Below are positions 44,265 through 52,507 of a stretch of 64,000 bases of DNA, in pieces. The position numbers were made by a program, and so were the translations under genes. Source of the stretch: CAYVHU01 sp964451415. Its GTDB lineage: Bacteria; Pseudomonadota; Alphaproteobacteria; Rhodospirillales; Magnetovibrionaceae. The notes under the pieces are model-generated. The model was not told where the DNA came from. It ran no database searches and saw only the letters and a program-made list of their open reading frames with translations. The stretch is from contig CAYVHU010000002.1 in the NCBI GenBank assembly GCA_964451415.1, positions 62,001 to 126,000 of the forward strand, written 5' to 3'. Numbering within the stretch: the first letter of the stretch is position 1; each line of letters begins with the position of its first letter.

Positions 44265-45206
44265 ATGAAAAAACAGGAAAAAAATGGAAACACGATTTCC
44301 ATAATTGGAAAACAAGAGACACGGGGACTCGTTTGGGACGATACCCGTGCGTTTTTGGCGGTGGCGCGACAGGGCACGTTGAGTGGTGCGGCGGGCGTCC
44401 TTGGGCTTGGCGTCGCCACGCTTTCGCGCAGAATTGACAGGCTGGAGGGCGTACTGAGCCTGCCGCTGTTCCTACGGCACCAGTCGGGATATCAACTGAC
44501 AGAGGATGGCACCAATCTTCTGGAGAAGGCCGAAGCCCTTGAGACCGCCGCTCTGGCTTTCAGCTCCGATGCCGCAACACGTGCGGAAATTGCCGGACGA
44601 GTACGCCTGGCGACGGCTGAAAACCTGGCGACCGGCCTGATTTTACCGGCTTTGCCAAGACTCCAAAAACAGTATCCAAACCTGTTAGTCGAAATCACCA
44701 CCGACATTAATACCGTCAACCTGCATCGACGCGATGCCGATTTAGCCGTGCGTATGGTCAAGCCCGAACGCGGGCATGTCACGATCCGGCGTCTTGGCAC
44801 TTTAGGATTTGGCTTATATTGTCACCCGGACTATGCCGCAACGCGCAGCCATGTTTCGGACGCCGGTAATTTTGATTCCGATCATTTCATCAGTTGGTCC
44901 GAAATGCAGGCGTATCTTCCGGCAGCACAATGGATCGAACGCGTTTTGCAAGGACGCCAACCCATTCTGACAACCACTTCGTTATCGACTCAAATTGCCG
45001 CCGCAAAGGCCGGAATAGGGCTTGCTGTCCTACCGCATTTTCTTGCCAATAACGCAGGACTTGTCTGTGTGGCATCAGATTTGGGGATTGACCAGCCAAT
45101 CTGGCTGGTGATCCAATCCGACCTTGCTCAATCCCCCAGGACGCGCGTCGTGGCGAATTTTCTGACCGAACTGGTTCTGAACAACCGCGACAAGCTTGCC
45201 GGGTAA
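44265..45206 (+). CDS. LysR-family transcriptional regulator
   Basis: A 313-residue regulator with the LysR helix-turn-helix (about 24-80: TRAFLAVARQGTLSGAAGVLG and LSRRIDRLEGVL) and an effector domain like that of the AaeR/YafC-type group. A 20-residue N-terminal lead precedes the HTH. Divergent from the aldo/keto reductase operon, which it most likely controls. It is also 324 bases upstream of the AfsA operon. No ribosome binding site stands out at 44265. The effector is unknown. Confidence 0.9.
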   Translation: MKKQEKNGNTISIIGKQETRGLVWDDTRAFLAVARQGTLSGAAGVLGLGVATLSRRIDRLEGVLSLPLFLRHQSGYQLTEDGTNLLEKAEALETAALAFSSDAATRAEIAGRVRLATAENLATGLILPALPRLQKQYPNLLVEITTDINTVNLHRRDADLAVRMVKPERGHVTIRRLGTLGFGLYCHPDYAATRSHVSDAGNFDSDHFISWSEMQAYLPAAQWIERVLQGRQPILTTTSLSTQIAAAKAGIGLAVLPHFLANNAGLVCVASDLGIDQPIWLVIQSDLAQSPRTRVVANFLTELVLNNRDKLAG

Positions 45207-45530
45207 AAACCAACGGTACGGATCTCTCTTTCTTCCAGACCTCATGGCTTTTTTCCAGGCCTCATGACCTTCGTTGAGTCGGGATTTTTAACGTATCCAC
45301 CTGATAAATAACATTTTTATCGGAATGATCTCATCGCTATGCGTATGATTAGACACAACCATATTCCAGAATTGAAAATCTCGTTACCACTTTTTGGTGT
45401 ATGTACTGAAAAAGGAAAGCTATACGTTCATTTTGAAAGGTTGATCGGGCAGATCTAAATTTCAAGCTCGTCGCGTAGCCAGAGTCAGTTCGACCCTTTG
45501 GGACGCATTTTTTTGTAGGCCGGAGTTAAA
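45207..45530. other. AT-rich intergenic region upstream of the AfsA operon
   Basis: No gene is supported here. It is more AT-rich than its neighbours, has a pair of direct repeats near its left end, and must hold the promoter of the operon that starts at 45531. I could not fix a -35/-10 pair with confidence. Confidence 0.55.
45233..45267. repeat. Two 15-base imperfect direct repeats with 20-base period
   Basis: TTCCAGACCTCATGG (45233-45247) and TTCCAGGCCTCATGA (45253-45267) differ at two positions and start 20 bases apart, about two helical turns. They lie between the LysR gene and the AfsA operon and may be regulator-binding sites. Confidence 0.5.
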
Positions 45531-46142
45531 ATGAACACACCCTATCTACTCATATCCCGTTTTCCCGTCCACCCAGGCACCGCCACTGCGCTCATCGAAG
45601 AATTGCAAGACACGCCTGATGCACGTGTTTTTGAGGCGATGGACGGCGAAGAAGTACTCGAACTTCGTATGCTGCCGGCCAAACAATCCCTCGCGGTTCT
45701 TTCGGGCAATCTTAACCTACATGTCTCCACACTCGCCCCGTATCTTGCGGGAGACATTCGGCGTGAATTGCTTGAATTCGTCGAAGCGCCCAAACCCACC
45801 GCAAGTCTTCTGCCGGAAACACCTTTCGTTCAGTTGCGTCATGTCGAAGTCAGGCCCAACCAGATGCAGGCCTATCGTGACTGGCGGGACCGGACCATCT
45901 TCGACGTCGTGCGCAATCACGACGAAGTTGAAGTTTTTCTAGCATATCACTCCGTGATCAGCGGTCAGCCTGGTGTGATGTTCGTTTCCGGCTTTTCTGG
46001 AAGTATTGAGGCATATGACGCCGTATTTACCTCCGAACGCTATCGGCAAATCGTGAAACAGGCGGGGGACCAGTACATCACGGGTGGCTCTGAAGGGCTT
46101 TACACAAAAATATACTGCAACAAATCAATGCTTGCGGTCTAA
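45531..46142 (+). CDS. ABM-like (dimeric alpha/beta-barrel) protein
   Basis: A 203-residue protein that seems to be two ferredoxin-like halves, about 1-88 and 98-200. The second half (FVQLRHVEVRPNQMQAYRDW) resembles antibiotic biosynthesis monooxygenase (ABM) domains, and YHSVISGQPGVMFVSGFSG is also typical. No cofactor motif is expected for this class. It is the first gene of a five-gene operon with the AfsA-type protein, 34 bases away. An oxidation or isomerisation of the pathway product is possible. The family call is moderate. Confidence 0.6.
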   Translation: MNTPYLLISRFPVHPGTATALIEELQDTPDARVFEAMDGEEVLELRMLPAKQSLAVLSGNLNLHVSTLAPYLAGDIRRELLEFVEAPKPTASLLPETPFVQLRHVEVRPNQMQAYRDWRDRTIFDVVRNHDEVEVFLAYHSVISGQPGVMFVSGFSGSIEAYDAVFTSERYRQIVKQAGDQYITGGSEGLYTKIYCNKSMLAV

Positions 46143-46176
46143 CGAACTGTCTTCATCTCATCAAAGGATTGCGCTC

Positions 46177-46959
46177 ATGAATCCCAAGACATTCATCCTT
46201 GTTGCCGACAAATTTTCCGACTTTACGACTGACAAGCCGGCGCTCACGCTCAGTCAGCTTACAGCCATGGTCAAGCTACCAAGTCATGTTCTTCCCGATC
46301 AAATTCGACTGATCCCCGGCCAAGGTTTGCCAGACGCAGATTTACAGGCGGTTGTATGCAGTATTGAGGGCTGTAGAATCGCAGAATCTCGCTGGGATAT
46401 CAGCGCTCTCAAGACGGTTCCGCAGCGGGCGGACAGGGCGCTGTCGCATAAACAGAACCCGCAAAACACCTTGATTTCTTCGCCTGTGCGCAAGGATGAA
46501 GACACATTCCTGGTCGATCTGACCATTGACCAGAATTGTGCGATGATGGACGACCATCAAACCGGGCAGCATGTACCGGGAATGGTGCTGATCGAGGCCG
46601 CACGGCAGGCATTTCTGGCCGTGACAGAAGTCTTTTATCTGCACAGTACAAGTCAGAAATCGTGCTTTGTAATCAATACGATGAGTACAGAATTTCTAGG
46701 TTTCGTCTTTCCTGTCGCAGCTCATATCGAGTATCGGGTCATCAGCAAGAACATTAATGAGAGACGGCAGCGTTTTTCCGTGGCGGTGGATATCGTTCAG
46801 GGCGGCAAAACACGCACGACCTGTCAGTTCAGCTTCACGGTATATCCCGATCAGGTCATTTTGCGCAAAGAAACCGAACTGGCGGTGGAAGCCGCACAAG
46901 CTGTGCTTGAGGGAGCAAAATCTCACGCCGATCGTATATCTACGTTCCAGGCTGCATGA
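46177..46959 (+). CDS. AfsA-type hotdog protein, butyrolactone-precursor synthase homologue
   Basis: A 260-residue protein. Residues about 106-225 form a hotdog domain with the AfsA signature DH-x3-GQHVPGMVLIEAARQAFL (D126, E140, R143, Q144). In Streptomyces, AfsA/ScbA joins a beta-ketoacyl thioester to dihydroxyacetone phosphate to start gamma-butyrolactone hormones, and MmfL, a homologue, makes furan signals. Those proteins have two hotdog repeats. Here the N-terminal ~105 residues show no clear second repeat, so it is a divergent or half-size form. AAAGGA precedes ATG 46177. Not expected in an alphaproteobacterial core genome. Confidence 0.78.
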   Translation: MNPKTFILVADKFSDFTTDKPALTLSQLTAMVKLPSHVLPDQIRLIPGQGLPDADLQAVVCSIEGCRIAESRWDISALKTVPQRADRALSHKQNPQNTLISSPVRKDEDTFLVDLTIDQNCAMMDDHQTGQHVPGMVLIEAARQAFLAVTEVFYLHSTSQKSCFVINTMSTEFLGFVFPVAAHIEYRVISKNINERRQRFSVAVDIVQGGKTRTTCQFSFTVYPDQVILRKETELAVEAAQAVLEGAKSHADRISTFQAA

Positions 46960-47020
46960 CACGGTTTTTTAGGGTCGCGCGATTGCGCGCGGTGCGTGCC
47001 AATCGCGGAGGTCTCCTAAT

Positions 47021-47860
47021 ATGCGTCGAAGATTCCCCCTAAGCCTAACAACTCAAGGTCCGCTATACCCGCCAAGCGAGGTCATGGATCAACATGGCAA
47101 CTTCGTGGTGATCGGAGCTTTAAATCGCAGCGATGACACCGCCTGCGTTAGGACCGAATGGGGCCAGGCAATCGTTGCCGCGGACAGTGTCCTGCCGCCC
47201 TTCGGGCAGCGCGCACCGTATCGCATTTTGGAAGAATTCAGCCTACCTGTGCCCGAACATCTGGCTGATCTGGTGCTGCACACACTTCCCCTGCCCCTGC
47301 CTTGTGCCAACTACCCTATGGTGTTCGCGCCCGAGCAGTATCCTGATGCCAATGCCGAGGTTCGACCCAGTTATCCGTTCCACGAGACGCCTATTCCCGA
47401 TATTGAGCCCAGCCACGGTCGTCGCCTGACACGCCCGATCACGTTGGCGGATTGGGTTACCGCCCAGGGAGAACTGACGGTCACCCTGGCAGATGATGCC
47501 CGTTCGGCCGAATTCGACTTTACGTTCTCCGGCCTACTGTCAGATTCTCTCTATACCATTATGAGCTTGCACGAACATGACTTGAACCCGCAGGCGCCAA
47601 CACGACCAAGCCCTTTGGGCGTGCCGAACGTGTTTGTCACCGATGCTGCGGGCCAAGGTCGATACCGGGTCGATATCCCGGATCCTTTTCCCAACCCGTC
47701 CAGGCCCGGCGCCAACAGGATTATTAATGCCGTGGTCCTATGGATGAGCTACCAGCTCAGCAATGGAGGTGCCATCGGTCGCTACGGCCTTGGCGGTGAC
47801 ATTCACGCGCAATTAAAACTTCAGACACCCTCTTTTCAAGAGTTTGAAACCAGAGCCTGA
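47021..47860 (+). CDS. Unknown beta-rich protein in the AfsA operon
   Basis: I do not recognise this 279-residue protein. It has no signal peptide, no membrane helix and many Pro residues. The central part (TVTLADDARSAEFDFTFSGL, LYTIMSLHEHDLNP, GVPNVFVTDAAGQGRYRVDI) looks like an all-beta domain. The C-terminal part ends with YQLSNGGAIGRYGLGGDIHAQL. A strong GGAGG precedes ATG 47021. It lies 61 bases after the AfsA-type gene and 22 bases before the tautomerase gene, so it belongs to the same pathway. Its role is unknown. Confidence 0.75.
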   Translation: MRRRFPLSLTTQGPLYPPSEVMDQHGNFVVIGALNRSDDTACVRTEWGQAIVAADSVLPPFGQRAPYRILEEFSLPVPEHLADLVLHTLPLPLPCANYPMVFAPEQYPDANAEVRPSYPFHETPIPDIEPSHGRRLTRPITLADWVTAQGELTVTLADDARSAEFDFTFSGLLSDSLYTIMSLHEHDLNPQAPTRPSPLGVPNVFVTDAAGQGRYRVDIPDPFPNPSRPGANRIINAVVLWMSYQLSNGGAIGRYGLGGDIHAQLKLQTPSFQEFETRA

Positions 47861-47882
47861 CCCCCTGTAAATGGAGCTTCCA

Positions 47883-48116
47883 ATGCCTGTCATTCAAATA
47901 TCTACCTTTAAAATCTCAGACCAGGACAAGGCTGAAACCCTGCTGGCCGAGCTGAGCGCTACGATGCATCGCGTAACAGGTGTACCGCTGGATAAAATCA
48001 GCGCTTATCTCGTCGAAATCGAACCAAGCCGATGGGCGGACGCGGGCGTCATCGGCAGCGATGCGGATTTCGCACGCAAAAGCCGCCGAACGTCCTATGA
48101 GAGCGGAGAAGATTGA
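47883..48116 (+). CDS. 4-oxalocrotonate tautomerase-like protein
   Basis: A 77-residue protein of the 4-OT family. ATG 47883 is chosen, rather than 47871, because the family needs Pro directly after the initiator Met as catalytic base (MPVIQISTF), and TGGAG lies before it. The VTGVPLDKISAYLVEIEPSRWADAG segment and late arginines (SRRTSYESGED) also fit. It may enolise a ketone intermediate of the AfsA pathway. That is inference. Confidence 0.8.
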   Translation: MPVIQISTFKISDQDKAETLLAELSATMHRVTGVPLDKISAYLVEIEPSRWADAGVIGSDADFARKSRRTSYESGED

Positions 48117-48117
48117 C

Positions 48118-48825
48118 ATGAAGAGCGCGCCACGTTTCGCCTTTTTCGATGTGGACGATACTCTCATAACAACAAAAAGCATGTTTTCATTCTACCGTTA
48201 CTGGTCATTGGAAACGCTGAGCGACCCGGCTCGTTTGGAACAGTTTGAGCGATGCTTTGAGGAAATGTGCACGGCCGCATTATCCAGGGAAGAGCTGAAC
48301 CGGGCTTACTATCATTTCTTTAGGGGCATTGTGCCGGACGGTCTTTTCCAGGCGGGTCAGTCTTGGGCAAAGCAAAAAATGTCAGACCCTGAAAATTTTT
48401 TCTTTATCCAAATCCTTGAAAGGTTGCAGCAGCATATCAAAGAAGGAATCGAACCTGTCTTCGTCTCGGGCTCTTTCGAAGCCGTTCTGCAACCGATCGC
48501 AGACAGGCTGGATGTGAAACACATCTTGGCGACACAAATGGAAATCGGACCTGATGGCCTGTTTTCAGGAGATATTGGCAGCCCTCAAACAATTGGGCGC
48601 GGCAAAGCCGAAGCGATTTTCCGTTTCCTTTCCGACCAAAAGTCCCGTGCCGAAGATTGTATGGCCTATGGCGACGACATTTCGGATTTGCCCATGCTTG
48701 AAGCCGTTGGACTCCCAAACGCCGTAGGGGTAGGTACGCCGCTAGCAGAACTTGCCATAGCACGTGGCTGGTCTGTCATTCCTCTTGATTCGGCAGCGGT
48801 CCAGGGGTCAGGACGAAGCATCTAA
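48118..48825 (+). CDS. HAD-IB (SerB-like) phosphatase
   Basis: A 235-residue phosphatase with motif I FFDVDDTLITTKS (nucleophile Asp11, Asp13), a helical C1 cap (about 25-95), motif II Ser in VFVSGSFEAVL, motif III Lys in GRGKAEAI and motif IV AYGDDISDLPMLEAVG. It begins one base after the tautomerase stop with GGAG before it. In gamma-butyrolactone synthesis a phosphate from the glycerol unit must be removed, which this enzyme could do. Hydrolysis of phosphoserine or a phospholipid intermediate is an alternative. Confidence 0.88.
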   Translation: MKSAPRFAFFDVDDTLITTKSMFSFYRYWSLETLSDPARLEQFERCFEEMCTAALSREELNRAYYHFFRGIVPDGLFQAGQSWAKQKMSDPENFFFIQILERLQQHIKEGIEPVFVSGSFEAVLQPIADRLDVKHILATQMEIGPDGLFSGDIGSPQTIGRGKAEAIFRFLSDQKSRAEDCMAYGDDISDLPMLEAVGLPNAVGVGTPLAELAIARGWSVIPLDSAAVQGSGRSI

Positions 48826-48833
48826 GATGCCCC

Positions 48834-48858
48834 CCCCGCCAGACATTGCCGGGGTTTT
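48834..48858 (+). terminator. Probable terminator of the AfsA operon
   Basis: Stem CCCCGCCA/TGCCGGGG (one mismatch), loop GACAT, followed by TTTTATTTATTT, 8 bases after the HAD gene stop. The A/T-rich flanks could also stop the leftward liv transcript. Confidence 0.65.
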
Positions 48859-48868
48859 ATTTATTTGT

Positions 48869-49765
48869 TCAACCGCCGAGGAACAAACGTCCCACGTCCG
48901 GGTCTTTGAGAAGATCGTCGCCCTTGCCCGCCTTGGCCAGTTGCCCCGACACCAGGACATAGCCGAGATCGGCGAATTCCAGACCTTTTTTGGCGTTTTG
49001 TTCCACCATGATGATGGTCTTGCCTTCGCTGCGTTGCAGGTCTTCCAGGATTTCAAAAACCTGGTCAATGAAGCGCGGCTCCAGCCCGATGGACGGTTCA
49101 TCCACCAAAAGCACGTCGGGATCCATAATCAACGCGCGTGATATTTCCAGCAACCGCCGTTCCCCGCCCGACAGGACGCCCGCGCGCTGATCGCGCCGTT
49201 CGCGCAGACGCGGGTATTTTTCGAACACCCGCTCGGCAGCTTCTTGGGATTGGCGCGGCTTCGCCTTTAAAAAGCCCCCCATGAGCAGGTTTTCTTCCAC
49301 CGTCATGTCGGGAAAGACCGAGTTGTCCTGCAAGATGTAGGCAATACCAGCGTTTTTCAGTTTGTCGTTCGGTCCCTGTTTGGTGACATCCTTGCCGTCA
49401 ATCGACACCGAACCGCTGAAGATATTGGTAAAGCCGTAAATGGAATGCAGAATTGTCGATTTGCCCGCGCCGTTGGGACCGATTAGGCACAACGACTGGC
49501 CGCGTCCGATGCGCAAATCGAAATTGTGCAGAATCTGCATCTTGCCGTAACCCGCGCATAGGTCCTGGATCGACAGTAAAACATTGCCCGCTCCCCCTGC
49601 GAGAACGTCCAGATCCTGCGTTGTCGGGGCGTCGGCAGCCAGTTTTTTTGCTTCTTCAGCCACCGCATCGACGCTCAACACGGTATCCACACCGCCCATG
49701 CCGTATCCGCGAATGCCGTTTTTCCCCTTGCCAGGGCGTGTCGAGGTTTCTGGGGAATCGCTCAT
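48869..49765 (-). CDS. livF: Branched-chain amino acid-type ABC transporter ATP-binding protein LivF
   Basis: A 298-residue ATPase. From about residue 63 it is a standard LivF (LLSIQDLCAGYGKMQIL) with Walker A GPNGAGKST, signature LSGGERRLLEI and Walker B VLLVDEPSIGL. The first ~60 residues are an unusual Gly/Ser/Ala-rich extension. GAGGAAAGAC precedes ATG 49765. It is the last gene of a leftward binding protein-livH-livM-livG-livF set and converges on the AfsA operon. Confidence 0.93.
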   Translation of the reverse strand: MSDSPETSTRPGKGKNGIRGYGMGGVDTVLSVDAVAEEAKKLAADAPTTQDLDVLAGGAGNVLLSIQDLCAGYGKMQILHNFDLRIGRGQSLCLIGPNGAGKSTILHSIYGFTNIFSGSVSIDGKDVTKQGPNDKLKNAGIAYILQDNSVFPDMTVEENLLMGGFLKAKPRQSQEAAERVFEKYPRLRERRDQRAGVLSGGERRLLEISRALIMDPDVLLVDEPSIGLEPRFIDQVFEILEDLQRSEGKTIIMVEQNAKKGLEFADLGYVLVSGQLAKAGKGDDLLKDPDVGRLFLGG

Positions 49766-49777
49766 GACCGTCTTTCC

Positions 49778-50521
49778 TCAATGCGCGCCGAGATAGGCGT
49801 CGATAACCAGTTGATCGTTCTGCACGGTTTCCGGGGCGCCCTGGGCCAGCAACTGCCCATGGGCCAGGCAATAAATATGTTCGGCCAAATTCATGATCAC
49901 ACGCATGTTGTGTTCGATCACCAGCAATGTGATGCCGAACTCCTCGTTGGCGCGTTTCAGGCGATCAATCAAAGCGTTGATCAGTGTCGGATTGATGCCC
50001 GCCGTCGGCTCGTCAAGCAGCAGCATTTTCGGTTCGTTCATCAACGCCATGGCGAATTCCAGGAGCTTTTGTTGGCCAAAGGACAAATCGCCCGCCAATA
50101 AATTGCGCTTGGAATAAAGGCCGACGAATTCCAGCAGGCCATCGACACGTTCCATACCCGCCTTGGGAAAAGGGGAAAACATCGACATCAAACCACTGCT
50201 GCGATTGGGCGTGCTGACCTGCATGTTCTGCACGCACGTCATTTTGCCGTAAATGCGGGTTTGCTGGAATGTTCGCAGCAAACCGAGCCGCGCAATGTCC
50301 GGCACCCGCAGGTCCGAAATCTCCCGCCCTTCGAAGGAGACCGAACCGCCGTCCAAGGGATGATAGCCGACAATGGAATTGAACAACGTCGTTTTTCCAG
50401 AACCGTTGGGCCCGATCAGGCCGACGATCTTGCCCTGTGGAACATCCAAGGAGATATCCTGATTGGCGACCACGCCGCCGAAACGTTTGGACGCGCCGCG
50501 CACTTCAAGCATGTTGCTCAT
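49778..50521 (-). CDS. livG: Branched-chain amino acid-type ABC transporter ATP-binding protein LivG
   Basis: A 247-residue ATPase with GASKRFGGVVANQDISLDV, Walker A GPNGSGKTT, LSFGQQKLLEFA and MLLLDEPTAGINP, and the LivG-type C-terminal LVIEHNMRVIMNLAEHIYCL. The frame is open to 50866 inside livM, but AAGGAGACGCGAA just before ATG 50521 and the 4-base overlap with the livM stop fix the start. It pairs with LivF. Confidence 0.94.
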   Translation of the reverse strand: MSNMLEVRGASKRFGGVVANQDISLDVPQGKIVGLIGPNGSGKTTLFNSIVGYHPLDGGSVSFEGREISDLRVPDIARLGLLRTFQQTRIYGKMTCVQNMQVSTPNRSSGLMSMFSPFPKAGMERVDGLLEFVGLYSKRNLLAGDLSFGQQKLLEFAMALMNEPKMLLLDEPTAGINPTLINALIDRLKRANEEFGITLLVIEHNMRVIMNLAEHIYCLAHGQLLAQGAPETVQNDQLVIDAYLGAH

Positions 50522-51495
50522 TTCGCGTCTCCTTGTGCGTGATGAGCAAACTTTTCCGGCCAGTGTTCGCGCACCCAGCCCACGATGCCTTGGGGAAAGA
50601 ACACCACGATCACGACGATCAACGTCCCCATCGCCACGCGCTGCCAGCCGAGAAAATAGGTCCAGAACAGCTCTTGGGTGACGTGAAAAATGACCGCACC
50701 GATGACCGGTCCCCACAGCGTCCCCTTGCCGCCCAGGATCGCCATCAAGATCATCCAGACGCCAAACGTCGATCCGGCGAAGGCCACGTCTTTGGGGTCG
50801 ATGAAACCAATCAGATTGCCCGCGCCCGCCCCGGTAATGCCTAAGAAAAATGCCGAGATCATCCACGCGGCCGTCTTGTAGCGTGTGGTTCGCACGCCCA
50901 TGGCTTCGGCTTTGTCCTCATCGTCACGAATGGCGTTGATGGCCAGACCGAAGCGACACGAATAGACCCATTTCAGGGTCAAGAATGCGATGACGGCAAC
51001 AACCAGGAAGAAATAATAGAAAAATATTTCCCGCCCGCCCAGTGCGCCCGGATACAAAGGTGTGGTCATACCCGAACCTGCGCCGATGTAATCGATACCG
51101 CCGGCGATTTCGCCCATCGCAACGCTCAGGCCCAGGGTCCCGATCGCAAAATAGTGCCCCCGCAGGCCCAGAATGCCGATCCCTACGACCAAGGCGAACA
51201 GTGTGGACAAAACCGCAGCAACGACAACGCCGATAAAGAAATCCGGGAAATATCCCCAGCCCAGATCACGCTGCACCACGGCGGCGGCATACATACCGAC
51301 GCCGAAAAATATGATGTTGCCGAACGAATTGTATCCCATCTGCCCGCCCATGATGTCCCATGTCATGGAGAACAAAATCATCACCCACAAAAATGCCAAC
51401 TGGGTGCTGTAGGCCGACCAGACATACGGCGCGGCAAGCGACACGATGAGCGCCGAGAAAATCAGCAGGTGCCGCCGCTTGAGAAAACCTTGCAT
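50518..51495 (-). CDS. livM: Branched-chain amino acid-type ABC transporter permease LivM
   Basis: A 325-residue permease of about ten helices with the family's GHYFAIGTLGLSVAMGEI and the EAA-like loop AIRDDEDKAEAMGVRTTRYK. It also has FGVWMILMAILGGKGTLWGPVIGA, the LivM coupling and closing motif. It overlaps livG by 4 bases and lies 16 bases after livH. Confidence 0.94.
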   Translation of the reverse strand: MQGFLKRRHLLIFSALIVSLAAPYVWSAYSTQLAFLWVMILFSMTWDIMGGQMGYNSFGNIIFFGVGMYAAAVVQRDLGWGYFPDFFIGVVVAAVLSTLFALVVGIGILGLRGHYFAIGTLGLSVAMGEIAGGIDYIGAGSGMTTPLYPGALGGREIFFYYFFLVVAVIAFLTLKWVYSCRFGLAINAIRDDEDKAEAMGVRTTRYKTAAWMISAFFLGITGAGAGNLIGFIDPKDVAFAGSTFGVWMILMAILGGKGTLWGPVIGAVIFHVTQELFWTYFLGWQRVAMGTLIVVIVVFFPQGIVGWVREHWPEKFAHHAQGDAK

Positions 51496-51511
51496 GATGT
51501 GTCTTCTCCAC

Positions 51512-52417
51512 TCAACTCAAGTACTTGCGTTGACGTTTAAGGCGCCATGATCGCCAGACTAAAATGAGCACCATCAAGGCGAACACAAAGGCGACCTGAA
51601 ATTCTGCACCCAGGATGAATCCTGCAAAATTTTCCATCGCCCCCAAGCCCAGTCCAGCAAGAATCACGCCCGGTAAATTACCCAGCCCCGCCACAATTAC
51701 GATCATGAACGAACGCACCGTGTAAGGCAGGCCGATATAAGGGTGAATGGTCCACGCCATCACCACCAACGCCCCCGCAGCCCCGCAAATGGCGGCGTTG
51801 ATGCCGTAGGTCACGGCATAGACCCGATCAGTGTTGATCCCCATGATGCGCGCCGCGCGCGCATTTTGCGAGGTGGCGCGAATGGCCTGACCCATGCGCG
51901 ATTTTTTCAAAAACAGCCATAGCGCCAGACCGGTCGTCAACGCCAGTACGAAGGCGATCAATTTGATCATCGCCACCGATACCATGCCGTTGAAAAACAA
52001 CATGGTCGGCAATTTGGCGTCAACCGTCTGCACGTCGGCCCCGAACACCTTGTTGATCAACTGGGCGATGAGGATGGAAAGTCCGAAAGTGGCGAGGATG
52101 GAAATGAACATGTCCTTGTCCACCACGCGAAATATCACGATGCGGTACAGGCCCCAGCCGACGAAATACAAAACGACGGCGGCGAGAGGGACCCCGAACA
52201 GCGGATGCCAGCCTAAATAGCGCACCATCTGCAAGGTGATGAAGCCGCCCAGCATGACCATTTCACCCTGGGCGATGTTGATGATGTTCATCACCCCCCA
52301 CACCAGGGCCATGCCCACGGCGACGAGAGCGAAAATGGCCCCGATCAAGATCCCGTTGACCAAAAGGTCGACAATGAAGACGGGAGCTTGAAACAAAATA
52401 TCAAGATTGGCGAACAT
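51512..52417 (-). CDS. livH: Branched-chain amino acid-type ABC transporter permease LivH
   Basis: A 301-residue permease with about eight helices: NGILIGAIFALVAVGMALVWG, MNIINIAQGEMVMLGGF, MGQAIRATSQNARAARIMGI (EAA loop) and IVAGLGNLPGVILAGLGLG. It should form a heterodimeric channel with LivM. The gap to the binding-protein gene is 90 bases, so the binding protein may also be expressed alone at a higher level. Confidence 0.94.
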   Translation of the reverse strand: MFANLDILFQAPVFIVDLLVNGILIGAIFALVAVGMALVWGVMNIINIAQGEMVMLGGFITLQMVRYLGWHPLFGVPLAAVVLYFVGWGLYRIVIFRVVDKDMFISILATFGLSILIAQLINKVFGADVQTVDAKLPTMLFFNGMVSVAMIKLIAFVLALTTGLALWLFLKKSRMGQAIRATSQNARAARIMGINTDRVYAVTYGINAAICGAAGALVVMAWTIHPYIGLPYTVRSFMIVIVAGLGNLPGVILAGLGLGAMENFAGFILGAEFQVAFVFALMVLILVWRSWRLKRQRKYLS

Positions 52418-52507
52418 GGCGTACCCGCTTGCGTTTTAAAGGAACCATCAAAGACCGGACATCAGCGCCCCGCCCGCAAACCGGGGGGGCGCTGATGAAC
52501 ACACGCC

